Position numbers and translations under genes: made by a program
In this document: positions 7,157 through 14,806 of the stretch, one piece after another
Position numbering within the stretch: the stretch's first letter is position 1
Layout of the letters: each line of letters begins with the position of its first letter
The notes under the pieces: generated by a model
What the model was told of the DNA's origin: nothing
Database searches by the model: none
Seen by the model: the letters and a program-made list of their open reading frames with translations, nothing else
Assembly: GCA_963732225.1 (NCBI GenBank)
Contig: CAVSYR010000002.1
Span: forward strand, 124,001 to 188,000
DNA length: 64,000 bases
Direction of reading: 5' to 3'
Source: VRUE01 sp963732225
GTDB taxonomy: Bacteria > Actinomycetota > Thermoleophilia > Solirubrobacterales > 70-9

Positions 7157-8227
7157 GTGTTGGCACCGCGACTGGACCGGCGGCTGGTCTGGGCGACGAT
7201 CGCCGGGCTCGTCGTCCTCTTCGCCTGCCTGCCGCCGCTGCTCTCACACGACGTCTACAGCTACGTCGATTACGCCAGGCTCGCGGTTCGGCACGAACTC
7301 AACCCCTACCTCCACCCTCCCCAGAGCGCGCCCGGGGATTCCGCCTTCCCCCACGTCACCTGGATCGAAACGACCAGCGCTTACGGGCCGCTCTTCACCC
7401 TGGCGACCTACCCGCTCGCCTGGCTTCCGGTCGATGCCGCGGTCTACGTCCTCAAGGCGGCCTCGGCTGCCGCCGTCCTGGCGATCGCCTACCTCGTCGC
7501 CCGCCTCGCACCGGCCCGTGGTCTTGATCCCAATCGCGCCGCCGCCTTCGTCGCCCTCAACCCGCTGGTGCTCATCCACGTCGTCGGCGGGCCCCACAAC
7601 GATGGGCTCGCCGTGCTGCTGATGACGCTGGGCATCGCCAGCGTGCTGACCATGCACGAGACCTCGGCCGGCGCCACCTTCGTAGCCGCAACCGCGGTCA
7701 AGGCCTCAACCGCAATCGCGGCCCCTTTCGCCCTCCTGGCCACCCTCAACCCGCGGCCGACGGGACTCAAAGCGACCTATATCTCCACTTTGAGTCCCGT
7801 CGGCCGGTTTTTGGTGGGGGGTGGCGCGGCGGCGCTTGTGGTTGGGGGGGTGGCTTGGGTTGGGTTCGGGTGGGATTGGCTGCACGCCTTTGGCCTGGCC
7901 GGAGAGAACCAGGGGCGCAGCAGCCACATGAGCGTCCCGATCACCACGGCTCGCCTCACCGGCCTCGACTCCAACTGGGTCCGCGCGGCGTTCCTCGCCC
8001 TCTTCGCCGTCCTGGTCGCCTACCTCCTCGTCTGGACCCACCGCGGTGGCGACTGGCTTCGGGCCACCGCCTGGGCAACCACCGGCCTTCTCCTGGCCAC
8101 CGCTTGGCTCCTTCCCTGGTACCTGCTCTGGCCCCTACCAGCAGCGGCCCTCTCCAGGGATCGTGCCGTCCAGCTCCTACTCCTGGGGCTGACCGCCTAC
8201 CAGCTCGGAGCTCGCGTCCCGCTCTGA
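7157..8227 (+). CDS. MptB-like polyprenol-phosphate-dependent mannosyltransferase (membrane GT-C fold)
   Basis: 356 aa from GTG 7157, but the same frame is open back to the PBP stop. Codons 7088-7156 encode a further transmembrane-like helix (AVAYALIWAGFAAYLGALVL), so translation may begin at CTG 7088 or another non-standard start. GT-C/GT87-type features: DVYSYVDYARL, HELNPY and TSAYGPLFTL in the first loop, then about ten hydrophobic helices. The family extends alpha-1,6-mannan cores of lipoglycans using polyprenyl-phosphate-mannose outside the membrane; the exact product here is inferred. An in-frame 19-bp perfect inverted repeat (7754-7806) and a G-run patch interrupt the usual codon pattern. 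The 3' end overlaps the convergent UPF0104 gene by 51 bp. Confidence 0.8.
   Translation: MLAPRLDRRLVWATIAGLVVLFACLPPLLSHDVYSYVDYARLAVRHELNPYLHPPQSAPGDSAFPHVTWIETTSAYGPLFTLATYPLAWLPVDAAVYVLKAASAAAVLAIAYLVARLAPARGLDPNRAAAFVALNPLVLIHVVGGPHNDGLAVLLMTLGIASVLTMHETSAGATFVAATAVKASTAIAAPFALLATLNPRPTGLKATYISTLSPVGRFLVGGGAAALVVGGVAWVGFGWDWLHAFGLAGENQGRSSHMSVPITTARLTGLDSNWVRAAFLALFAVLVAYLLVWTHRGGDWLRATAWATTGLLLATAWLLPWYLLWPLPAAALSRDRAVQLLLLGLTAYQLGARVPL
7754..7806. repeat. 19-bp perfect inverted repeat inside the mannosyltransferase gene
   Basis: Left arm 7754-7772 and right arm 7788-7806 are exact reverse complements, with a 15-base loop. The arms include GGGACTCAAAG / CTTTGAGTCCC, so the TTGAGT word found in the dispersed palindromes elsewhere in the window is here part of the stem. 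It is read in frame as a loop between membrane helices (around PRPTGLKATYISTLSPVG). Perfect arms in coding DNA suggest recent insertion or selection on structure. Confidence 0.85.
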
Positions 8228-9304
8228 CGCCGCCTCTTCCTCCTCGGGAGACGCGTGGATAACCCCGGTATGTATGGACCACCCCTCGCGGCGACCCAGG
8301 GCGGTGACGATCCCCACGTAGAGGACCTCAACCACGGTCTGAACCCCCCGCACGACGATTGCGATCAGCGAGGCGACCGCAAAGCTGTCCCCAGGTGCGG
8401 CGACCTTGAAGGACCAGGCGAAAGCCGCGTCGCGAATCCCGAGGCCGGCGGGAGCAACCAGGGTCGCCAGGGCCGCCACGTAGCCAAAGGCCTGGGCCGC
8501 CCCGGCGACGAAGATCTGGCTGGGCGGAATCGAGCTGACCGAGCGGGCGACGCAGTAGATGCCGACGGCGATTACTCCCCAGTTGAGGACGTAGAAGGCC
8601 ATCACCGCGATCACCCCGCCCAGCGACATCACCTCGGGCAGCGGCTCGCGGCCGAAGGCGCGCAGCACGCGGTCGGCCAGCGGCCCAAAGACGCGCGGGT
8701 GCAGGAGCACGACCAGCAGCGGGATCAGCAGCAGGATCCCCCAGCGCAGCGGCTGCCCCTGCAGGTCGGGATGGACGATCAGGAAGTAGGCGGCGACGAC
8801 GATCGCCGAGGTCGCCTGCAGCGCCTGTTCGTAGACGATGCTGGCGACCGTCAGCCGCCGCGGCACCCCGGCGCGCTCGGAGAGCAGCACCCGGCCCAAT
8901 ACATAGAGGACGCTGCCGGGGACGTAGCGGGCGAGCAGCGGCTGGCCCCAGGCGACCTGCGCCCGTCCCGCTCCCAGCTTGTAGCCGAGAAAGCGCAGGA
9001 TCAGGTCCCAGCCGACCGCGTTGAGCGCGTAGAAGATCGGCAGGATGACGAAGGCCGGGATCAGCCAGAGAACGTGGAAGTGAACGCCCTTGGCCTGGAT
9101 CTCCGACCACTGGTCGACGACGGTGAGGACGAGGAAGCCGAAGACGACCACGGCGATGCCAAGCTGGATCGCCAGCCGCACGCGCTTGCTGCGCGGTGGC
9201 TTGGTTCCGAATTTCGCCCCGGCCTCGCCGATGCGGTGTAGAAGGGGCTGACGGCGCTCCACTTGGCGTCGGACCTTAGTGACGGGGGTGGCGGGGAGGG
9301 ACAA
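8177..9304 (-). CDS. UPF0104 / LPG-synthase-type transmembrane protein
   Basis: 375 aa if begun at the TTG at 9302-9304. A GTG at 9260-9262 preceded by an AAGG element would give 361 aa and avoid overlapping thiL. About eight transmembrane helices, with the family's GRVLLSERAG and PAGLGIRDAAF signatures. The latter (GLGxRE-like) is typical of the lysylphosphatidylglycerol-synthase flippase-like domain family. Members lie in envelope lipid or glycan pathways, often beside glycosyltransferases, as here with the convergent MptB-like gene. Exact substrate unknown. Its last 51 bp overlap the 3' end of that gene on the other strand. The C-terminal tail is acidic (PEEEEAASE). Confidence 0.8.
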   Translation of the reverse strand: MSLPATPVTKVRRQVERRQPLLHRIGEAGAKFGTKPPRSKRVRLAIQLGIAVVVFGFLVLTVVDQWSEIQAKGVHFHVLWLIPAFVILPIFYALNAVGWDLILRFLGYKLGAGRAQVAWGQPLLARYVPGSVLYVLGRVLLSERAGVPRRLTVASIVYEQALQATSAIVVAAYFLIVHPDLQGQPLRWGILLLIPLLVVLLHPRVFGPLADRVLRAFGREPLPEVMSLGGVIAVMAFYVLNWGVIAVGIYCVARSVSSIPPSQIFVAGAAQAFGYVAALATLVAPAGLGIRDAAFAWSFKVAAPGDSFAVASLIAIVVRGVQTVVEVLYVGIVTALGRREGWSIHTGVIHASPEEEEAASERDASSELVGGQPQE

Positions 9305-10320
9305 TGGTGCGTATGGGCGAGTTCGAGCTCCTGGCGCGGATAAGAGAGCGGCTACCCGCGGGCGGGCCGCGTACGCATCTCGGCAGCGGTGACGACGCGG
9401 CGGTCACGGTTCCCGGCGGTGCCACCGCCACCTCGGTCGACGCCCTGGTCGACGGCGTGCACTTCCGTCGCGACATCGCCAGCCCGGCGCAGATCGGTCA
9501 CAAGGCCCTCGCCACCGCCCTCTCCGATCTGGCGGCGATGGGTGCCGAGGCCGGCGAGGCCTACGTCGTCCTCGGCCTCCCGCCTGACTTCAGTGAGGAG
9601 GAATGCCTCGAGCTGCTCGACGGCATGACCGCGCTCGCCGCCGCAGCCGGCACCGATCTCGCTGGCGGCGACCTCACTCGCTCCGACCAGCTCTTCCTCG
9701 CGATCACCGTAGTCGGCCACGCTCCCTCCCCGGACGCCTTCGTCAGCCGCCGCGGCGCACAGCCCGCCGACGCACTGGTGCTGACCGGCGAGATCGGCGG
9801 CGCCAGCGCCGGCCTCGATCTCCTGCAAAACCCCGACGGATCGATTCACACCCCTATAGGGGTGTCAAAGCATCAGATGACGCCGGAGCAGGCAGATGCC
9901 CTGCGCAGGCGGCAGCTCGAGCCCACACCGCGGCTCGCAGCGGGCCGGGCGCTCGCCCGCACCGGAGCGACGGCGATGATCGACCTCAGCGACGGGCTTG
10001 GCGCCGACGCCGGCCACTTGGCCCGGGCCAGTGGGGTCAAGCTCGCGATCGAGGCCGAGGCGGTTCCGCTGGCACCCGCTGCGGTGGCCTATAGCCAGGC
10101 GACGGGTCGGGACCCTTGGCATCGGCTCAGTGGCGGCGAGGACTACGAGCTGCTGGCATGCGTTCCGGCAAACCGCTTGGAGGAGGCGACGGCTGCGGTC
10201 CTGAGCAAAGGGGACACTTCGCTCACGAAGGTAGGCGAGGTTGAGGCCGGTGCTGGGGTCGAGATCAGGCTGCCCGGTGGCCGACTTCTGGAGCCGGCGG
10301 GATTCGACCAGCTCGCATGA
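9304..10320 (+). CDS. thiL: Thiamine-monophosphate kinase
   Basis: 338 aa. ThiL phosphorylates thiamine monophosphate to thiamine diphosphate, the last step of the pathway. Recognised by GEFELLARI at the N-terminus, LGSGDDAAV, STDxL-equivalent SVDALVDGVHF, ALSDLAAMGA, GGDLTRSD, IDLSDGL and LSGGEDYEL in the usual order. Start may be ATG 9304, GTG 9307 or ATG 9313; a GGGGAGGG run at 9293-9300 fits a start a few bases into the listed ORF. Between the fifth and sixth motifs (around HTPIGVSKHQM) the protein carries a short extra loop encoded by an 18-bp perfect palindrome (9848-9865). Divergent from the UPF0104 gene with practically no spacer. Confidence 0.95.
   Translation: MVRMGEFELLARIRERLPAGGPRTHLGSGDDAAVTVPGGATATSVDALVDGVHFRRDIASPAQIGHKALATALSDLAAMGAEAGEAYVVLGLPPDFSEEECLELLDGMTALAAAAGTDLAGGDLTRSDQLFLAITVVGHAPSPDAFVSRRGAQPADALVLTGEIGGASAGLDLLQNPDGSIHTPIGVSKHQMTPEQADALRRRQLEPTPRLAAGRALARTGATAMIDLSDGLGADAGHLARASGVKLAIEAEAVPLAPAAVAYSQATGRDPWHRLSGGEDYELLACVPANRLEEATAAVLSKGDTSLTKVGEVEAGAGVEIRLPGGRLLEPAGFDQLA
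9848..9865. repeat. 18-bp perfect palindrome inside thiL
   Basis: ACACCCCTATAGGGGTGT reads identically on both strands and is followed by CAAAGC. CCCCTAT and TGTCAAA words also occur in the arm of the dispersed palindrome at 57669-57745. It encodes the HTPIGV segment of an apparent loop extension in ThiL. Confidence 0.7.
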
Positions 10321-10453
10321 AGCTCTCGCTGGTGAGCAATTCCCTGACGCCGCGCCGCTGAAGCATCGCTGCGGCGACTAGCGAGGGCTCCGGCTTGTAG
10401 TGCCCGGTCTCGACGAGGCTCTTCAACTGTCGTGGTTGCATCCTGCGCTTCAT
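10265..10453 (-). CDS. Small FlgM-like (anti-sigma-28 fold) protein
   Basis: 62 aa from the ATG at 10451-10453, with a GAGAG element a few bases upstream. The central part (ETGHYKPEPSLVAAAMLQRR) resembles the C-terminal helix-helix segment of anti-sigma-28 factor FlgM. No flagellar genes are in the window, so a role with another sigma factor, or none, is possible. The last 18 codons overlap the 3' end of thiL on the opposite strand. Confidence is limited by the small size; the start context and family resemblance support a real gene. Confidence 0.5.
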   Translation of the reverse strand: MKRRMQPRQLKSLVETGHYKPEPSLVAAAMLQRRGVRELLTSESFMRAGRIPPAPEVGHRAA

Positions 10454-10533
10454 ATCGGCTCTCTACCCAGCAACCTTAGTACTTGGTACTCGCACATCTG
10501 TCCAACTGCTTGATCCGCTGAAAGCTCTCGCCC

Positions 10534-10546
10534 CCGCAATATGCGG
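10534..10546. promoter_or_regulatory. Short inverted repeat upstream of the response regulator
   Basis: CCGCA-ATA-TGCGG lies 28 bases before the ATG at 10575, in the 120-base gap between the FlgM-like gene and the response regulator. Position and symmetry fit an operator or part of a promoter, but no protein can be assigned. An AGTACTTGGTACT repeat is found further upstream, near 10476-10488. Confidence 0.3.
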
Positions 10547-10574
10547 AGTTTGCACGGGGAATATCCTCTGTCAA

Positions 10575-11270
<696 letters not shown>

Positions 11271-11278
11271 GGCGCTGG

Positions 11279-12349
11279 ATGCAGCGGTTCAGGCCCCCCA
11301 ACCTGGGCAACCGGATCACCCTGATCGCGGTCGGCATCGCGGTCGGCACGACGCTGCTGATCTACGTCTACACGGTCGCGATCGGCGGCGCCGCCAGCGG
11401 CATGGGCAGCGTCAAAGGGCAGATCCTGATCGCCGGGTTCCTCGCCGTCCTGATCTCCACCGCGATCGGCATCTACTACGCCCGCCTGGCCGGCTCCAAC
11501 ATCCGCCGGCTCGAGGACGCCGCCCGCAAAGTCGCCGACGGCAACTTCGAAACGCCGATCCCGATCTCCGCCGCCGGCCAGCTCGGCCAGCTCGCCCGCA
11601 CCTTCAACGAGATGCAGCGGCGCCTTGCCGAGCTCGACAGCGCCCGCAAGCAGTTCATCGCCAACGCCTCGCACGAGCTGCGCACGCCGATCTTCAGCCT
11701 CGGCGGCTTCGTCGAACTGCTCGAGGAGGAGGACCCCAGCCCCGAGGAGCGGGCCGAGTTCGTGCGCACGATGCGCGAACAGATCGTCCGCCTGACCAAG
11801 CTCACCGCCGACCTGCTCGACCTCTCCCAGCTTGATGCCGGTGCCGTGGCGATGAAGAGCAACAACGTCGACCTCGGCTCGTTGGCGCGCGAAGTGGCGC
11901 GCGAGTTCGGGCCGCGCGCCGATCGCCGGGGCTCGCGGCTGGAGCTGCGCACGCCCGACCTGCCGGTGATCGCCAGCGCCGACCCCGACCGCGTGCGCCA
12001 GGTCATCCGTATCCTCCTCGACAACGCCCTCACGCACACGCCTGAGGGCACCAAGGTGACCGTGACCACCTACTCCGTCAATCGCCGCGCCGAGCTGACC
12101 GTCTCCGACGACGGTCCTGGCATCCCGCGCCGCGTCCACAGCCGCATCTTCGAGCGCTTCTACACCGCCGACTCGGCCGGTGGTTCCGGCCTCGGCCTGG
12201 CGATCGCCCGCGAGCTCGCCCAGCGCATGGAGGGCCGCGTTGCGATCGCCTCCAGTAAGCGCTTCACCGCCTTCACGCTCGACCTGCCGCGCTCGCGCGC
12301 GGTGGTTGCCGAACCGGAGCGCGCGGTCCCGTCCCGGACCCCGGCATGA
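11279..12349 (+). CDS. Sensor histidine kinase
   Basis: 356 aa. Two transmembrane helices (about 13-34 and 48-69) separated by only about a dozen residues, so there is virtually no external sensor domain. A HAMP linker follows (70-122), then a HisKA domain with phospho-acceptor His132 in ANASHELRTPIFSL, and a HATPase_c domain with the N box (LLDNALTHTP, Asn249), DDGPGIP and GSGLGLAI boxes. Sensing is probably within the membrane or through a partner. It pairs with the upstream response regulator; its TGA overlaps the next gene's ATG (ATGA at 12346-12349), indicating translational coupling to the protease. Confidence 0.95.
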   Translation: MQRFRPPNLGNRITLIAVGIAVGTTLLIYVYTVAIGGAASGMGSVKGQILIAGFLAVLISTAIGIYYARLAGSNIRRLEDAARKVADGNFETPIPISAAGQLGQLARTFNEMQRRLAELDSARKQFIANASHELRTPIFSLGGFVELLEEEDPSPEERAEFVRTMREQIVRLTKLTADLLDLSQLDAGAVAMKSNNVDLGSLAREVAREFGPRADRRGSRLELRTPDLPVIASADPDRVRQVIRILLDNALTHTPEGTKVTVTTYSVNRRAELTVSDDGPGIPRRVHSRIFERFYTADSAGGSGLGLAIARELAQRMEGRVAIASSKRFTAFTLDLPRSRAVVAEPERAVPSRTPA

Positions 12350-13515
12350 GCGCTGCAACGCGCAGCGGCGCCTTGAGAACCGTAAAACGTTGCACCTGGC
12401 TGGCAGGCGTCCTATTGGCGACGCTGCTCCTCGCCGGCTGCGGTGGGAGTGGCGGGAGCGAGTCCGCCACGCAGACGACGACCGTCACCGAAACGACGCC
12501 GCAGGTGGCTGTGCAGACCGCTGAGCACGGCTTCGACCCGGCGCAAGTCTTCCGCGAGGCCTCGCCCGGGGTGGTGACGATCCGCTCGATCTTCCGCGGC
12601 GAAGGTGGCGCCGCCGAGGGCTCGGGCTTCGTGCTCGACACCAAGGGCCACATCGTCACCAACGCCCACGTCGTCACCGACGAATCGAGCGGCACCCGCA
12701 AGACCGCCAAGGAAGTCTTCATCGAGTTTCCCGACCGCAACATCGTGCCGGCGAAGATCCTCGGCTTCGACCCCTTTGCCGACGTCGCCCTGCTGGAAGT
12801 CAAGCCCGACGGCTTCGAACTGCACCCGCTGAAACTGGGCGACGACAACGACCTCGTCGTCGGCCAGCCGGTGGCGGCGATCGGCAGTCCCTTCGGCGAG
12901 CAGCAGTCGCTCTCGGTCGGCGTCGTCTCGGCAACCGACCGCTCGGTCGAATCGCTGACCAAGTTCCAGATCTTCGGGGCGATCCAGACCGACGCCTCGA
13001 TCAACCCCGGCAACTCCGGCGGGCCGCTGCTCGACGCCGGCGCCCACGTGCTCGGCATCAACGAGCAGATCGAGACCGACTCGGGCTCCAACTCCGGCGT
13101 CGGCTTTGCCGTACCGATCTCGGCGATCAAGCGCTCAATCGGCCAGCTGGAAGAAAAGGGCGAAGCCGAATACGCCTACATCGGCGTCGCCACCCAGCCG
13201 GTCTACCCCCAGCTCGCCGACAAGCTCGGCCTCGACACCGACCACGGCGCCCTGCTCTCAGAAGTCGTGCCGGGGGGGCCGGGCGACAAGGCGGGCCTGA
13301 AGGGGCCCGACGGCAAGATCACCTTCCAGGCGACTCCTTACGAAACCGGCGGCGACGTGATCCTCGCGATCGACGGCCACCCGGTCGTGCAGCCGGACGA
13401 TCTCGCCCGCTACATCGCCGCCCACCAACCCGGCGAAACCGTGAAGCTCGAGGTGCTGCGCGACAACAAGCGCGAGCAGGTCAGTGTGACATTGGGCAAA
13501 CGACCCCAGGGCTAA
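12346..13515 (+). CDS. HtrA/DegP-like serine protease, predicted lipoprotein
   Basis: 389 aa. The N-terminal signal ends in a lipobox LLLAGC, giving a lipid-anchored Cys32, followed by a Ser/Thr-rich linker. Trypsin-like domain with catalytic triad His108 (TNAHVV), Asp146 (FADVALLEV) and Ser224 (GNSGGPLLD); a single PDZ domain occupies about 285-385. Such proteases remove misfolded envelope proteins. Coupled to the two-component system upstream, so it may be its main output or a feedback partner. The first 50 bases of the gene carry one copy of a TGCAACG-N27-CGTTGCA inverted repeat that also occurs near 50554. Confidence 0.93.
   Translation: MSAATRSGALRTVKRCTWLAGVLLATLLLAGCGGSGGSESATQTTTVTETTPQVAVQTAEHGFDPAQVFREASPGVVTIRSIFRGEGGAAEGSGFVLDTKGHIVTNAHVVTDESSGTRKTAKEVFIEFPDRNIVPAKILGFDPFADVALLEVKPDGFELHPLKLGDDNDLVVGQPVAAIGSPFGEQQSLSVGVVSATDRSVESLTKFQIFGAIQTDASINPGNSGGPLLDAGAHVLGINEQIETDSGSNSGVGFAVPISAIKRSIGQLEEKGEAEYAYIGVATQPVYPQLADKLGLDTDHGALLSEVVPGGPGDKAGLKGPDGKITFQATPYETGGDVILAIDGHPVVQPDDLARYIAAHQPGETVKLEVLRDNKREQVSVTLGKRPQG
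12354..12394. repeat. TGCAACG-N27-CGTTGCA inverted repeat, copy 1
   Basis: TGCAACG at 12354-12360 and CGTTGCA at 12388-12394, separated by exactly 27 bases. It sits over the first codons of the protease gene. A second copy with the same spacing and the shared string AAAACGTTGCAC is at 50554-50594. Function unknown. Confidence 0.5.
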
Positions 13516-13551
13516 AGCACGGGCGACCGCCGGGCGATGTAGAACTCCCGG

Positions 13552-14790
13552 ATGCTTCAGGAAGTCTCACTAGGCCACAAGTCCCTCGCCGACTACACCC
13601 ACATCGCCGGCAAGGAGACGATCGAACGGATTCGCGAGCTGGCGGAGCCGATGAAAGGCCATCGCGTTCTGCACGTCAGCGCCACCGCTTTCGGCGGCGG
13701 CGTCTCGGAGATCCTCTACACGATCGTGCCGCTGATGCGCGACATCGGCATCGACGCGCACTGGCACGTGATCTTCGGCAAAGAGGAGTTCTACAACGCG
13801 ACCAAGCTGCTCCATAACTCGCTGCAGGGCGCCGATGAGACGCTTAGCGATGAGGAATGGGCGCTGTTCGACGAAATCAACACGATCAACGCCGAGGGCC
13901 TGCAGGGCGAGTGGGACACGGTCATCGTCCACGACCCCCAGCCGATCGGCCTCAAGCGCGGTGCCCAGGAGAAGAGTCGCAACTGGATCTGGCGCTGCCA
14001 CATCGACCTCTCCGAGCCCAATCCGGCGCCGATCGCCCGCCTGCAGCCGATGATCGAAGAGTACGACGCGACCGTCTGGCACCTGCCGACCTACGTGCCC
14101 AAGGGCGTCGCCGCGCACGACGGGGTGCGCATCATCCCGCCGGCGATCGATCCGCTCTCGCCGAAGAACATGGCCTTCTCGCCCGACGACGCCGCCTTCG
14201 TCTGCCGTCAGTTCGGCATCGATGTCGACCGGCCGCTGATCACCCAGGTCTCGCGCTTTGATCCCTGGAAGGACCCGATGGGCGTGATCGACGCCTACCG
14301 CGAGGTGACCAAGCAGGTGCCCGAGGCCCAGCTCGCCCTGGTCGGCTCGATGGCTACGGATGACCCGGAGGGCTGGGAGTTCTTCCAGAACACCTTCGAG
14401 TACGCCGAAAACGACGAGGACATCAAGATCCTCAACAACCTCAACAACGTCGGCGCGATCGAGGTCAACGCCTTCCAGTCGCAGTCCGACGTCTGCCTGC
14501 AGAAGTCGATCCGCGAGGGCTTCGGCCTGACCGTGACCGAGGCGCTGTGGAAGGGGCGGCCGACGATCGGCGGCAACGTCGGCGGCATCCCGCTGCAGAT
14601 CACCGACGGCGAGACCGGCTTCCTGGTCGACTCCTCCGAGCAGTGCGCCCAGCGCTGCCTCGAGATCCTCGCCGACCCCGAGCTCGGCAAGCGGCTCGGG
14701 CGGGCGGGCAAGGAACATGCCCGCAAGGAGTTCCTCTCACCGCGCCTGCTGCGCGATTGGGTCGAGCTGCTGTCCGAACTCGATACCTGA
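13552..14790 (+). CDS. treT: Trehalose synthase TreT-type GT4 glycosyltransferase
   Basis: 412 aa, full GT4 length. Features: N-terminal HVSATAFGGGVSEIL nucleotide/sugar-binding loop, IVHDPQP, RCHIDLSEPN, SRFDPWKDP at the start of the second Rossmann domain, and the donor-site EGFGLTVTEALW followed by GGIPLQI. These match the archaeal/bacterial trehalose glycosyltransferring synthase TreT, which joins NDP-glucose and glucose (reversibly) into trehalose in the cytosol. It faces the OtsA gene tail-to-tail with only 16 bp between the stops, so two trehalose routes lie together. A different GT4 disaccharide product cannot be excluded from sequence. Confidence 0.85.
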   Translation: MLQEVSLGHKSLADYTHIAGKETIERIRELAEPMKGHRVLHVSATAFGGGVSEILYTIVPLMRDIGIDAHWHVIFGKEEFYNATKLLHNSLQGADETLSDEEWALFDEINTINAEGLQGEWDTVIVHDPQPIGLKRGAQEKSRNWIWRCHIDLSEPNPAPIARLQPMIEEYDATVWHLPTYVPKGVAAHDGVRIIPPAIDPLSPKNMAFSPDDAAFVCRQFGIDVDRPLITQVSRFDPWKDPMGVIDAYREVTKQVPEAQLALVGSMATDDPEGWEFFQNTFEYAENDEDIKILNNLNNVGAIEVNAFQSQSDVCLQKSIREGFGLTVTEALWKGRPTIGGNVGGIPLQITDGETGFLVDSSEQCAQRCLEILADPELGKRLGRAGKEHARKEFLSPRLLRDWVELLSELDT

Positions 14791-14806
14791 GCCGGACCGC
14801 CGGGCG

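Noticed and set aside
10500..10574. A sigma-70-type promoter TTGATC ... CAATAT before the response regulator
   Set aside because: Spacer would be 21 bases, too long; no better pair was found by eye.
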